Shown in pieces: positions 15,455 through 23,408 of a stretch of 26,021 nucleotides of DNA. The notes beneath the pieces were generated by a model. The model was not told the DNA's origin, made no database searches, and was given only the letters and a program-made list of their open reading frames with translations. A program made the translations under genes and the position numbers. The stretch's first letter is position 1. Each line of letters opens with the position of its first letter. Origin of the DNA: an uncultured Ellagibacter sp. (lineage in GTDB: Bacteria; Actinomycetota; Coriobacteriia; Coriobacteriales; Eggerthellaceae); contig CAKUGU010000035.1 in NCBI GenBank assembly GCA_934654815.1, positions 1 through 26,021 of the forward strand. Reading direction: 5' to 3'.

Positions 15455-15544
15455 TCAATCCGAAACAAGCCACCGACCCCCAAGCGAGATTGGCAAACAG
15501 CCTCGGGGCGGATTCGGGCAAACACCCAAGCGAAAGGTATCATC

Positions 15545-16666
15545 ATGGCAGTTCAGTACGGACCGAATCGATACGACGTCGTCGGCAGCTTCCTTCGTCC
15601 CGCGAAGCTGAAGCAGGCACGCGAGGACTTCAATGCGGGCGCAATCGACGCTGCTAGCCTGAAAGCCGTTGAGGACGAGTGCATCACCGACCTGATCGCG
15701 AAGGAGAAAAAGGCCGGGCTGCGCTTCATCACCGACGGCGAGTTCCGCCGCGCGACCTGGCATCTCGACTTCATGTGGGCATTCGAGGGCATCGGGCACT
15801 CGACGACCGAGGACGGCCTGCCGTTCCACGGCGAGGCGGCGAAGATCGACGACACCTACCTGACGGGGAAGGTCGCTCTCGAAGGCGAGCACCCGTTCGT
15901 CGAGCACTTCCGCTTCGTGCAGCAGTTCGAGGACGAGAACGCGACGGCGAAGCTGACGATTCCCGCGCCTGCCCAGTTCATCGAGCAGTTCATCATGCCG
16001 ATGAACCGCGAAACGACCGAAGCCGTCTACGAGAACGACGCGCTTTTGGAAGACGATATCGTGGCCGCGTACCTCGCGTTCATCAAGCAGGTCCACGCCG
16101 CGGGTTGCCGCAACCTGCAGTTCGACGACTGTTCGTGGGGCTGCCTCGTCGACCCGAAGGCCGAGCTCCTCTTCGGCACCGACCAGGCGGGCCTTGCGCG
16201 CATCAAGGAAACGCTGCTGCGCGTGAACAACCGCGTGCTCGATGCCGCGCCGAGCGACCTTCGCATCAACACCCACGTGTGCCGCGGGAACTTCCACAGC
16301 ACGTGGGCATGCGAAGGCGGCTATGACGGCGTTGCCGATGCACTGCTCGCAAACGAGCACGTGAACGCGTTCTTCCTCGAGTTCGACGACGAGCGCTCCG
16401 GCAGCTTCGCCCCCCTCGCAAGCGTGCCTGCGGGAAAGAAGGTCGTGCTCGGCCTTATCACCACGAAGCGCGCCGAGCTCGAAGACAAGCAGGCCGTCAT
16501 CGCCCGCATCCACGAAGCGGCGAAGTACGTGCCGCTCGAAAACCTCTGCCTTTCCCCGCAGTGCGGCTTCGCGAGCTGCGAGATCGGCAACAAGCTCACC
16601 GAGGAGCAGCAGTGGGCGAAGGTGGCGCTCGTGCACGAGATCGCGGAAGAGGTGTGGGGCGACTAA
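15545..16666 (+). CDS. Cobalamin-independent methionine synthase-like protein (MetE C-terminal / YxjG type)
   Basis: The 373-residue protein corresponds to the catalytic C-terminal barrel of MetE without the N-terminal half, as in YxjG/YxjH proteins. It starts at the family motif VGSFLRP (residues 13-19). Zinc-binding residues expected for homocysteine activation are present: His244 and Cys246 (THVCRGN), Glu279 (FLEFD) and Cys340 (SPQCGF). The reaction is transfer of a methyl group to homocysteine or a related thiol; the methyl donor for this short type is uncertain and may be a corrinoid or folate intermediate. GAAAGG precedes the ATG. A terminator and then a LysR gene follow on the same strand, which may or may not regulate it. 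Confidence 0.85.
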   Translation: MAVQYGPNRYDVVGSFLRPAKLKQAREDFNAGAIDAASLKAVEDECITDLIAKEKKAGLRFITDGEFRRATWHLDFMWAFEGIGHSTTEDGLPFHGEAAKIDDTYLTGKVALEGEHPFVEHFRFVQQFEDENATAKLTIPAPAQFIEQFIMPMNRETTEAVYENDALLEDDIVAAYLAFIKQVHAAGCRNLQFDDCSWGCLVDPKAELLFGTDQAGLARIKETLLRVNNRVLDAAPSDLRINTHVCRGNFHSTWACEGGYDGVADALLANEHVNAFFLEFDDERSGSFAPLASVPAGKKVVLGLITTKRAELEDKQAVIARIHEAAKYVPLENLCLSPQCGFASCEIGNKLTEEQQWAKVALVHEIAEEVWGD

Positions 16667-16721
16667 CTGCCCGGCGACGCAGTTCGCCGTTTAACCAGCA
16701 ACCTTATACGCGTCACCGGAT

Positions 16722-16750
16722 ACGGGGAGGGCATACGCCTTCCCCGTTTT
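16722..16750 (+). terminator. Terminator after the MetE-like gene
   Basis: ACGGGGAGG pairs with CCTTCCCCGT (one bulged T) around a seven-base loop, ending in TTTT. It lies 55 bp after the stop. Confidence 0.8.
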
Positions 16751-16831
16751 GCGTTCTTTGCGAGATGAACCCGCATAATCGCACCTTTCCCCTATCCTTT
16801 GCGGTAGAGGACTTGCGCGCAAGGAGCACCC

Positions 16832-17737
16832 ATGAAACTGCAGCAGCTGAAATACGTCGTGAAAGTCGCCGAGGTAGGCAACATCACCGAGGCGTCGCGA
16901 CGCCTGTTCGTGTCCCAGCCCTCCATCACCGCCGCGATCCGCGATTTGGAACGCGAGATGGGCGTCGTCATCTTCGAGCGCACGAACAAGGGCGTCGTGG
17001 TGACGTCAGAGGGCGAGACGTTTCTGGGATATGCGCGGCAAGTGCTCGAGCAGACCGACCTCTTGGAGGAAAAGTACAAGGGCGACACGCAGCAGGTTCC
17101 CCGCTTCGCCGTATCGTGCCAGCATTATTCGTTCGCCGTCAACGCGTTCGTCGACGTCATCCGGGAATTCAACGCGTACCGCTACGATTTCACGCTGCGC
17201 GAGGAACAAACGCACGAGATCATCGAGGACGTGTCGCACATGAAAAGCGAGCTCGGAATCATCTACCTGAGCAAGCGGAACCGGGAAGTGATCGGCAAGA
17301 TGCTGCGGAGCCAGGACCTCATCTTCGAGCCTTTGTTCACCGCCAAACCTCACGTGTTCATCTCGAGCGCGCACCCGCTCGCAGAACGCGAGTTCGTGAC
17401 GATCGAGGACCTCGACGATTACCCCTACCTGTCGTACGAGCAGGGCGATTTCAACTCGTTCTACTTCAGCGAAGAGCTGCTGAGCACGCTCGACCGCCGC
17501 AAGAACATCCGCGTGCGCGACCGCGCGACGCTGTTCAACCTGGCCGTGGGGCTGAACGGGTACACCGTGTGCAGCGGCGTCATTTCGCACGAGCTGAACG
17601 GTGAGAACATCATCTCGGTCCCCTTGAAGGTGGACGAATCCATGACGATCGGGGTTATCACGCGCAAGAACACCACCCCGTCACGTTACGGGAAGGCGTA
17701 CCGCGAAGCGATCAAGCGGCACATTCCTCAGAACTAG
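16832..17737 (+). CDS. LysR-family transcriptional regulator
   Basis: This is a 301-residue regulator of normal family length. The N-terminal winged helix-turn-helix (residues 1-60) reads MKLQQLKYVVKVAEVGNI, then SRRLFVSQPSITAAIRDLE and GVVIFERTNKGVVVT. A linker helix leads to the two-lobed effector domain (RFAVSCQHYSFAVNAFVDVI from about 91, and a late LFNLAVGLNGYTVCSGVI). AAGGAG precedes the ATG. The target is unknown. The MetE-like gene upstream is co-directional and separated by a terminator, so a MetR-like role is only a guess. The end of the gene is followed by the tRNA-Ala on the opposite strand. Confidence 0.92.
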   Translation: MKLQQLKYVVKVAEVGNITEASRRLFVSQPSITAAIRDLEREMGVVIFERTNKGVVVTSEGETFLGYARQVLEQTDLLEEKYKGDTQQVPRFAVSCQHYSFAVNAFVDVIREFNAYRYDFTLREEQTHEIIEDVSHMKSELGIIYLSKRNREVIGKMLRSQDLIFEPLFTAKPHVFISSAHPLAEREFVTIEDLDDYPYLSYEQGDFNSFYFSEELLSTLDRRKNIRVRDRATLFNLAVGLNGYTVCSGVISHELNGENIISVPLKVDESMTIGVITRKNTTPSRYGKAYREAIKRHIPQN

Positions 17738-17869
17738 CCGAAGCCAAAGCGCATGAGGATCTTGCCCCTTGCCCTGCGGACGCACGTGCTTGTCGGAGCG
17801 CGAGGATTCCGAGTTATCAGATTCCTCGGATCATTGCCGAGCCGTAAGGTCAATTCCCTACCCTGAGAA

Positions 17870-17904
17870 TAAAAAAATCGCTGATCGATTGCTCGACCAG
17901 CGAT
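17870..17904 (-). terminator. Terminator of the tRNA-Ala transcript
   Basis: A 12-bp stem (ATCGCTGGTCGA with TCGATCAGCGAT, one G-U pair) is closed by a GCAA loop and followed on the minus strand by a run of seven T. It lies eight bases past the CCA end. Confidence 0.95.
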
Positions 17905-17912
17905 GTAAGTTG

Positions 17913-17988
17913 TGGTGGAGAATAGGGGGTTCGAACCCCTGACCTCATGGCTGCCAGCCATGCGCTCTCCCAGCTGAGCTAATTCCCC
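17913..17988 (-). tRNA. tRNA-Ala (anticodon GGC)
   Basis: The 76-nt cloverleaf has acceptor GGGGAAT / ATTCTCC and D arm GCTC...GAGC. The anticodon stem CATGG / CCATG holds loop CTGGCAG (anticodon GGC), and the T arm is AGGGG-TTCGAAC-CCCCT. A CCA end is encoded. The G3-U70 pair and A73, the identity elements for alanyl-tRNA synthetase, are both present. It reads the GCC and GCU codons. Confidence 0.97.
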
Positions 17989-18006
17989 GTAAAAGGCGCA
18001 AGGAAT

Positions 18007-18034
18007 ATATTAGCAGAACGCCAGTTTCGGTCAA
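18007..18034 (-). promoter_or_regulatory. Promoter of tRNA-Ala
   Basis: TTGACC (18029-18034) and TAATAT (18007-18012) on the minus strand are 16 bp apart and end about 18 bp before the mature 5' end of the tRNA. Confidence 0.7.
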
Positions 18035-18121
18035 GCACTTTTTTGAAAAAGTTTTCAGGCTTCGCTGATCTTGCCATCTAGCCGCAAAGCTTCCCCACCA
18101 CCTACATCCCGCCACTTACGC

Positions 18122-18156
18122 AAAAAGGCGCCGCCCGTATCATGCGGGCGGCGCCT
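18122..18156 (-). terminator. Terminator after mrp
   Basis: A perfect 11-bp GC stem (GGCGCCGCCCG with CGGGCGGCGCC) with a seven-base loop is followed on the minus strand by TTTTT. It lies 29 bp after the stop. Confidence 0.95.
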
Positions 18157-18184
18157 CTGTTCGCCTTGGAGCGTTCGCGAGGAG

Positions 18185-19042
18185 CTATTCGGCCTTCGCC
18201 TCGGGCTCTTGGCGCTTGGCGGTTTCGACCTGGGCGACGATGGCGTCGAGCGCGCCGGCGACGTCGTACTCCTCGACCTTGCCCTCGTCGCAAAGCGCTG
18301 CGAACTTCGGGTCGATCGGCAGAGTCGCCACGGCCGGGATGTTGTAACGCTCGGCCACGGCGGCACCCTGCGGCTCACCGAAGATGTGGTGTTCCTTGCC
18401 GCACTCGTCGCACTTGAAGTACGCCATGTTCTCGACGAGGCCCACGACGGGCACATCGAGGTCGTGCGCGAGGTTCACGGCCTTGCCGACGATCATCGCG
18501 ACGAGTTCCTGCGGCGCGGAAACGGTGACGATGCCGTCGACCGGCAGCATCTGGAACACCGTCAGGAAGACGTCGGACGTTCCCGGAGGCATGTCGATGA
18601 GCATGTAGTCGACGTCGCCCCAGTTCGTTTCATCCCAGAACTGTTTGATGATGCCGGACACGACCGGGCCGCGCCACGCGACCGGCATGTCGCCCTTCGG
18701 AAGCATGAGGTTCACCGACATGACCTTGATGCCGCTGTCGGTGAGCGCCGGGTAGATACCCGTCTCGTCGGCGTGCAGCTTGTCGGTGATGCCGAACGTC
18801 TTCGGGATGGACGGGCCGGTGACGTCGGCGTCGAGGATGCCGACGCTGTAGCCCTTCTTGCGCAGCTCGCTGGCAAGCAGGCTCGTCACCAGGGACTTCC
18901 CGACACCGCCCTTGCCAGACACGACGCCGATGACGTGTTTCACGTTGCTCGCCGCGTTGGTTTCGTACTTGGAGGGAGCCGTGCGCTCGCCGCAACCTTC
19001 AACGCCGCAGCTGCTGCACGAATGCGAACATTCTTCTGCCAT
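18185..19042 (-). CDS. mrp: Mrp/ApbC (Nbp35-type) iron-sulfur carrier ATPase
   Basis: The 285-residue P-loop ATPase of the MinD/Mrp family binds and delivers iron-sulfur clusters in the cytoplasm. It has a Cys-rich N-terminus (Cys5, 9, 12 and 17), the deviant Walker A GKGGVGKS (43-50), DADVTGPSIPK (71-81), and DYMLIDMPPGTSD (145-157). The paired cysteines CDEC (211-214) bridge the dimer cluster. The N-terminal cysteines recall Nbp35-like proteins rather than short bacterial ApbC. The ATG at 19042 gives the natural family start; the ribosome site is weak (GTGAG), and in-frame codons upstream add an Arg-rich tail that looks non-coding. It is transcribed alone, with its own terminator. Confidence 0.92.
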   Translation of the reverse strand: MAEECSHSCSSCGVEGCGERTAPSKYETNAASNVKHVIGVVSGKGGVGKSLVTSLLASELRKKGYSVGILDADVTGPSIPKTFGITDKLHADETGIYPALTDSGIKVMSVNLMLPKGDMPVAWRGPVVSGIIKQFWDETNWGDVDYMLIDMPPGTSDVFLTVFQMLPVDGIVTVSAPQELVAMIVGKAVNLAHDLDVPVVGLVENMAYFKCDECGKEHHIFGEPQGAAVAERYNIPAVATLPIDPKFAALCDEGKVEEYDVAGALDAIVAQVETAKRQEPEAKAE

Positions 19043-19113
19043 AAGGCATCTCACTTTCTCGTCGTTTCGATGGCGGCCGCACCCCCTACCGCGGCCTTCT
19101 TTCACACGTCCGC

Positions 19114-19122
19114 ATGATAGCA
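19114..19122 (-). promoter_or_regulatory. Candidate extended -10 for mrp
   Basis: TGCTATCAT on the minus strand lies 72 bp before the ATG. No good -35 is seen, which the TGn extension could compensate. Confidence 0.4.
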
Positions 19123-19134
19123 CAACGGTACCAA

Positions 19135-19160
19135 TTAAAAAGGCGGCCTTGCGACCGCCC
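19135..19160 (-). terminator. Terminator after the 101-residue orphan gene
   Basis: GGCGG and CCGCC (19142-19146 with 19155-19159) form a short stem with an eight-base loop, followed on the minus strand by TTTTTAA. It lies about 40 bp after the stop. Confidence 0.65.
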
Positions 19161-19198
19161 GATGTGATGGTATTCGATTGTGCGAAAGCGCTCGGCTG

Positions 19199-19504
19199 CT
19201 AGTCAGCCTCGGGTTTTTCCGATGCGAAGAACGTCGCTTCCGGGAAGAGATCTTTCAAGCTCCTGCCTTCGTGGAACGGAACTTCGATGAATTCCGTGAC
19301 CGTCGGCACAAGCTCACTGCAATCGACGTAGTGATCCTTGTCGTTTTTCCGCGAGGTGTCTTGGACGCGCCATTGATGATCGTTCACGTCAGTCAGATAG
19401 TAGGTTTGCCCGCCCACTTCCACATACGCCGAATGATTCGAGCGCAGGTACATGGGCAGCTCCTCGAAAGATATTTCGAGAGCATCGACCGCCTTGAGTC
19501 CCAT
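19199..19504 (-). CDS. Small soluble protein of unknown function
   Basis: This 101-residue acidic protein is not recognised. It has no signal peptide or membrane segment. The sequence alternates short strand-like stretches (SAYVEVGGQTYYLTDVNDHQ, HYVDCSELVPTVTEFIEV), suggesting a small beta-rich fold, and ends with a charged tail (ASEKPEAD). The only cysteine is Cys62. AAAGGGG precedes the ATG, and a promoter-like extended -10 and a terminator flank it, so it is very likely a real single-gene unit. The GC content is noticeably lower than in neighbouring genes. Neighbours (mrp, U32) give no functional hint. Confidence 0.75.
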   Translation of the reverse strand: MGLKAVDALEISFEELPMYLRSNHSAYVEVGGQTYYLTDVNDHQWRVQDTSRKNDKDHYVDCSELVPTVTEFIEVPFHEGRSLKDLFPEATFFASEKPEAD

Positions 19505-19529
19505 AAGCGACCCCTTTCATCGGTTGCAC

Positions 19530-19547
19530 CATGGCGCCATGATACCA
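19530..19547 (-). promoter_or_regulatory. Extended -10 overlapping a 12-bp palindrome before the orphan gene
   Basis: TGGTATCAT (19547-19539) on the minus strand overlaps the perfect palindrome CATGGCGCCATG (19530-19541). The overlap would allow repression at the start site. It lies 26-43 bp before the ATG. Confidence 0.4.
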
Positions 19548-19649
19548 GCCGCGAGCCTGGGAATCGCCCGGGAAACGAACTTTTGCGCGCGTTGGCGGGA
19601 TTATTTCGAAATCCCTCGTCACGGGCGCTTTTCACGGCTCCGGGCGTAG

Positions 19650-20912
19650 CTAGTGGCGCGCCGAGCGGCGGAATTTCCGGACGCGCAGGAAATCCCCCGC
19701 GGACGCGACGAGACCCTCCCCATCCGTCGTCTGCGCACGGAAGCGGTAGATGCCGCACGAGCGATTCGCCACCGGCACGGGAACCGGCTCGGGATCGGGG
19801 GTTTCCTCCGTCGGGTCGAGAAGCCATACGAGGTTTCGCACGACCACGCGCCGCACCGGCTCGCGCGGCGCGAGGACCTCGAGCTCGTCGCCTTCCGCGA
19901 ATCGGTTGCGGCAGCGCGCGACGAGCTCTTCCCCTGAGGCCTCGACCACGTCGGCGACGTGCATCGCCTGCTGCTCGTAGCCGTCGTAGTCGGGCGCCTG
20001 CTCGGCCTCGCCGAAGTAGAAGCCGGTGCCGTACGGGCGGTGCGACACCGATTCCAGCTCGTCGGCGAAGATAGCCGCAGGGGCGCCGTCGAGCACTTGG
20101 CGATAGGCGTTCACCACGCTTGCCACGTAGAACGCCTTCTTGTTGCGCCCTTCGATCTTGATGGAGTCAACCCCGGCCGCGCGCAGCTCGTCGAGGTGCG
20201 CGAGCATGTTCAGGTCCTTCGCGTTCATGATGAAGGTGCCGCGGCCGTCTTCCTCGATGGGGAAATGCTCGCCGGGGCGCTTCTCCTCTTCAAGCGTGTA
20301 GCTCCAACGGCACGGCTGCGTGCAGTGCCCTCGGTTGCCCGAACGCCCCGTGAGATACGAGCTGATAAGGCAGCGGCCCGACACGGCCATGCACATGGCG
20401 CCGTGCGCGAACACCTCGACCTCCATGCCGGCGGGCATGTCCTCGCGCATACGGGCGATGTCGTCGAGCGACATCTCCCGCGCGCACACCACGCGTTTCG
20501 CGCCGAGGCCGTGCCATACGCGCGCCGCCTCGGCGTTCGCGACGCTCGCCTGCGTGCTCACGTGCAGATCGACGCGCGGGGCTACGCGCCGCGCGATCGA
20601 GGCCGCCCCCAAATCGCCGATGATGAACGCGTCGACCCCCGCCGCATCGAGCGCGCGGAAATAGTCGGGCAGGTCGGGCAGGTCGGACTGCCCCATGAGG
20701 ATGTTCGCGGTGACGTGCACCTTCGCGCCTGCCGCGTGTGCTATCGCGACCGCCTCGGGGATGTCTTCCAGCTTGAAGTTCGCGGCGCGGGCGCGCATGC
20801 CGAAACGGTCCGACGCGAGATAGACCGCATCGGCCCCGAAACGCACGGCGGCGCGCAGCTGCTCCATGCCGCCGGCGGGCGCCAGAAGCTCCATATTCCG
20901 TTGGGTGGTCAC
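19650..20912 (-). CDS. U32-family (peptidase U32 / RNA hydroxylation) protein
   Basis: This is a 420-residue protein of the U32 family. Members once called peptidases include TrhP and RlhA, which hydroxylate tRNA uridine-34 or a 23S rRNA cytidine; which activity applies here is not determined. It opens with MELLAPAGGMEQLRAAVRFGADAVYL. The family signature is EVFAHGAMCMAVSGRC followed by GNRGHCTQPCRW, giving cysteines 174, 181, 197 and 201, likely cluster ligands. A later SIKIEGRNK stretch fits too. The GTG start has GGGAG nine bases before it, while the ATG six codons in lacks a site. It is co-directional with cysS, but a strong hairpin terminator lies in between. Confidence 0.88.
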   Translation of the reverse strand: MTTQRNMELLAPAGGMEQLRAAVRFGADAVYLASDRFGMRARAANFKLEDIPEAVAIAHAAGAKVHVTANILMGQSDLPDLPDYFRALDAAGVDAFIIGDLGAASIARRVAPRVDLHVSTQASVANAEAARVWHGLGAKRVVCAREMSLDDIARMREDMPAGMEVEVFAHGAMCMAVSGRCLISSYLTGRSGNRGHCTQPCRWSYTLEEEKRPGEHFPIEEDGRGTFIMNAKDLNMLAHLDELRAAGVDSIKIEGRNKKAFYVASVVNAYRQVLDGAPAAIFADELESVSHRPYGTGFYFGEAEQAPDYDGYEQQAMHVADVVEASGEELVARCRNRFAEGDELEVLAPREPVRRVVVRNLVWLLDPTEETPDPEPVPVPVANRSCGIYRFRAQTTDGEGLVASAGDFLRVRKFRRSARH

Positions 20913-20935
20913 GAGATCACGCTCCCTGCGAAGGT

Positions 20936-20970
20936 GGAAAGGAGCGCCCCGGCACACGCCGGAACGCCCC
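20936..20970 (-). terminator. Terminator or attenuator between cysS and the U32 gene
   Basis: A 13-pair stem with three G-U pairs (20941-20953 with 20958-20970, loop GTGT on the minus strand) is followed by TTTCC. It ends only 24 bp before the U32 start codon, so it may modulate read-through rather than fully separate the genes. Confidence 0.7.
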
Positions 20971-20997
20971 GCAAACGATTACGGATAGCCCGAGAGC

Positions 20998-22518
20998 CTA
21001 GGCAAGCGTCACCTGGGGACCCTGAGGCGTGTCCTTGATGGTGAAGCCGAGCGCCGCCATGCCGTCGCGGACAGCGTCGGCGCGCGCCCAGTCCTTCGCG
21101 GCACGGGCTTCCGTGCGCGCGGCGAGCAGGGCGTCGACCGCTTCTGCGGCGTTTTCACCCTCGTAGCCGGAAAGCTCGGCGGCAAGCGGCACGACCTCGG
21201 CCGGGTAGGAGTCGCCCTCGTCGGCAGCGAGCGCCATGACGTCGATGCCGAACACGCCCATGAGCTCGACGATCGCGTCGCGGGCGGCGATGAGCGCGGG
21301 CACGTCGGCCGCGACGGGCTCCTTTCCAGCCACGAGCGTGTTCACATCGCCCACGAGCGCGAACACGGCGCCCAGGGCCGCAGGCGCGTTGAAGTCGTCG
21401 TCCATCGCCTCGACGAACGCCTCGCGCGCGGTGCGGGCCGCGTCGGAGATGGCCTGCGCGTCGAGCACGGCGTCGCCTTCGGCCGTCGCAGACGCGAGCA
21501 GCCATTCGAGGTTCGACACCGCGTTCTCGATGCGAACGAGCGCCGCATCGGCCTCGGCCAGGCGCGCGTCGCCGAACACGAGCGGACTGCGGTAGTGCGT
21601 CTGCAGCATGAGCATGCGCAGCGTTTCCGGACGGACGACGTCGAGCGCTTCGTGCAGCAGCAAGAAGTTGTTGAGCGACTTCGACATCTTCTCGACTTCG
21701 CCCGTCTTCGCATTCGCGATCTGGAGCATGCCCGAGTGCATCCAATGGCGCGCGAACGTGCAGCCGCACGCCGCCTCGCTCTGGGCGCGCTCGTTTTCGT
21801 GATGCGGGAACACGAGGTCGGCGCCGCCGCCGTGGATATCGAAGGGAAGCCCCAGGTACTTGCGCGACATGGCCGAGCACTCGATGTGCCAGCCGGGGCG
21901 ACCCGGGCCCCACGGGGAATCCCACGAGGGCTCGCCGGGCTTCGCGGCCTTCCACAGCGCGAAGTCGAGCGGGTCCTTCTTGCGGGCTTCGAGGCCCTGC
22001 CCATCGGCGCGCAGCTCGCGGTGCCCCGACTCCATCTCGTCGATGTTGCGGCCCGAAAGCTCGCCGTAGGCGGGGTACGAACGCACGCTGAAGTACACGT
22101 CGCCTTCGACCTCGTAAGCGTGCCCGCCGTCGATGAGTTCCTGCACGAGCTCGATCATCTCGGGGATCTCGCGCGTGGCGCGAGGGCGGATGTCGGGATC
22201 GAGCACGCCGGCGGCGTGCATGTCGTCGATGAACGTCTGGGTGTATTCCGCCGCCAAATCGGCCGCGCTTCTCCCCTCTTCGCCTGCGCGCTTGATGATC
22301 TTGTCGTCGACGTCGGTGACGTTCTGCACGAACGTCACGTCGAAACCGCGCCACATAAGATAGCGGCGGATGACGTCGAAGCTGATGAACGTGCGCGCAT
22401 TGCCGATGTGGATACGGTTGTACACGGTGGGGCCGCACACGTACATGCTGACCTTGCCGGGCTCCTTCGGCTCGAACTCGACCTTGCGGCGCAGCTTGGT
22501 ATCGTAAAGCTTGATCAT
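20998..22518 (-). CDS. cysS: Cysteinyl-tRNA synthetase
   Basis: This class I synthetase charges tRNA-Cys with cysteine in the cytoplasm. It is 506 residues, slightly longer than the usual 460-480, with extra length near the C-terminus. HIGH-type motif HIGN (37-40) and KMSKS (277-281) are present. The cysteine-selecting zinc site is complete: Cys28 (MYVCGPTVYN), Cys214 (GWHIECSAMS), His239 and Glu243 (FPHHENERAQSE). The gene follows cysE after 124 bp. That gap contains a hairpin with arms GATCGGC / GCCGATC (22557-22575) without a T tract. Clustering with cysE couples cysteine supply and its use. Confidence 0.97.
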   Translation of the reverse strand: MIKLYDTKLRRKVEFEPKEPGKVSMYVCGPTVYNRIHIGNARTFISFDVIRRYLMWRGFDVTFVQNVTDVDDKIIKRAGEEGRSAADLAAEYTQTFIDDMHAAGVLDPDIRPRATREIPEMIELVQELIDGGHAYEVEGDVYFSVRSYPAYGELSGRNIDEMESGHRELRADGQGLEARKKDPLDFALWKAAKPGEPSWDSPWGPGRPGWHIECSAMSRKYLGLPFDIHGGGADLVFPHHENERAQSEAACGCTFARHWMHSGMLQIANAKTGEVEKMSKSLNNFLLLHEALDVVRPETLRMLMLQTHYRSPLVFGDARLAEADAALVRIENAVSNLEWLLASATAEGDAVLDAQAISDAARTAREAFVEAMDDDFNAPAALGAVFALVGDVNTLVAGKEPVAADVPALIAARDAIVELMGVFGIDVMALAADEGDSYPAEVVPLAAELSGYEGENAAEAVDALLAARTEARAAKDWARADAVRDGMAALGFTIKDTPQGPQVTLA

Positions 22519-22642
22519 GGAAGTCTCTCTGTCGTTTCTTCTCTCGGTTCGGTTTCGATCGGCTCAAGGCCGATCAGGGGAGGGCGCGCCGCCGCCCGAG
22601 GGCAAGCCCGCGCACCCTTTTCGCGCTCACTCGGAAAGTGCG

Positions 22643-23371
22643 CTAGCCTTCTTCATCTTCGGGGATTTCCACCGGCGGCACGTCGGCGATGGCGCGCTTG
22701 AACTCGGGGCAGACCTCGTCGCGAAGCGCCGCGATCTGCGCCTCGAGGTGATCGATGCGCGCGCAGTTCGAGCGGTGTTGCTCCTCGACGATGTCGGGCA
22801 GGTTCTCCATGCGCTTGGCCGCGTCGGACTTTTCGCAGGTGACGCGCTTGCCGTCGCGCTTGACGATGCGCCCGGGGATGCCGACGACCGTGCAGTTGGG
22901 CGGCACGTCCTTCACCGCTACGGCACCGCCGCCGATCTTCGAGTTGTCGCCGATCGTGATGTTGCCGAGGACCGCCGCGCCGACGCCGACGATCACGTTG
23001 TTGCCGAGCGTCGGGTGGCGTTTGCCCGTTTCGTTCCCGGTGCCGCCGAGCGTGACGCCCTGGTAAAGCGTGCAGTCGTCGCCGATGATGGTGGTCTCGC
23101 CGATGATGACTCCCATGGCGTGATCGATGAAGAACCGCCGCCCGATCTGCGCGCCCGGGTGGATTTCCACGCCTGTCATAAAGCGCGTGAACTGGGACGA
23201 TATGCGCGCCAGGCTTTTTAAGCCGTGGTTCCACAGCCAGTGCTCGACCACGTGCGACCAGCGCGCGTGCAGGCCCGGATAGGTAAGCCAGATGACGAAC
23301 GAGCTTTGCGCGGCCGGGTCGCGCTCTTTCACCGCCCGAACGTCTTCGGCGATCGTCTTGAAGATGTTCAT
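22643..23371 (-). CDS. cysE: Serine O-acetyltransferase
   Basis: The enzyme acetylates serine with acetyl-CoA to O-acetylserine, the precursor of cysteine. The 242 residues contain an N-terminal helical part (1-65) and a left-handed beta helix of hexapeptide repeats from GVEIHPGAQIG onward. The catalytic Asp83-His84 (FFIDHAMG) and GETTIIGDDCTLYQGVTLGGTG follow, then KRHPTLGNNVIVGVGAAVLG. The C-terminus is extended by about 45 charged, coiled-coil-like residues (ENLPDIVEEQHRSNCARIDH...). GAGGGG precedes the ATG. It lies 37 bp after ispF and is part of the same leftward series. Confidence 0.96.
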   Translation of the reverse strand: MNIFKTIAEDVRAVKERDPAAQSSFVIWLTYPGLHARWSHVVEHWLWNHGLKSLARISSQFTRFMTGVEIHPGAQIGRRFFIDHAMGVIIGETTIIGDDCTLYQGVTLGGTGNETGKRHPTLGNNVIVGVGAAVLGNITIGDNSKIGGGAVAVKDVPPNCTVVGIPGRIVKRDGKRVTCEKSDAAKRMENLPDIVEEQHRSNCARIDHLEAQIAALRDEVCPEFKRAIADVPPVEIPEDEEG

Positions 23372-23408
23372 GAGTTACCCCTCTGTTCGATGTCGGATTG
23401 TAGCAAAA

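Larger units (their letters stand above)
15168..15544. other. Divergent intergenic region between molbindin and the MetE-like gene
   Basis: This 377-bp stretch is GC-rich near molbindin and AT-rich from about 15375 to 15460. It holds the palindrome at 15388-15402 and a candidate rightward promoter at 15426-15454. The 84-base leader of the MetE-like gene is too short for, and does not resemble, the SAM or cobalamin riboswitches I know. No gene was seen. Confidence 0.5.

Noticed and set aside
15455..15544. Riboswitch in the leader of the MetE-like gene
   Set aside because: The leader is short and shows none of the SAM, SAH or cobalamin riboswitch core sequences I can recognise; its possible CCCC/GGGG pairing alone is not evidence.
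16773..16784. Shared 12-mer GCATAATCGCAC at 15249-15260 and 16773-16784, upstream of regulatory regions
   Set aside because: Repeated 12-mers are expected by chance many times in a window this size, and the flanks do not match beyond one base.
17945..17965. First read as a GCC anticodon (tRNA-Gly)
   Set aside because: The + strand shows CTGCCAG, but the tRNA is on the minus strand, where the loop is CTGGCAG; with G3-U70 and A73 it is tRNA-Ala(GGC).
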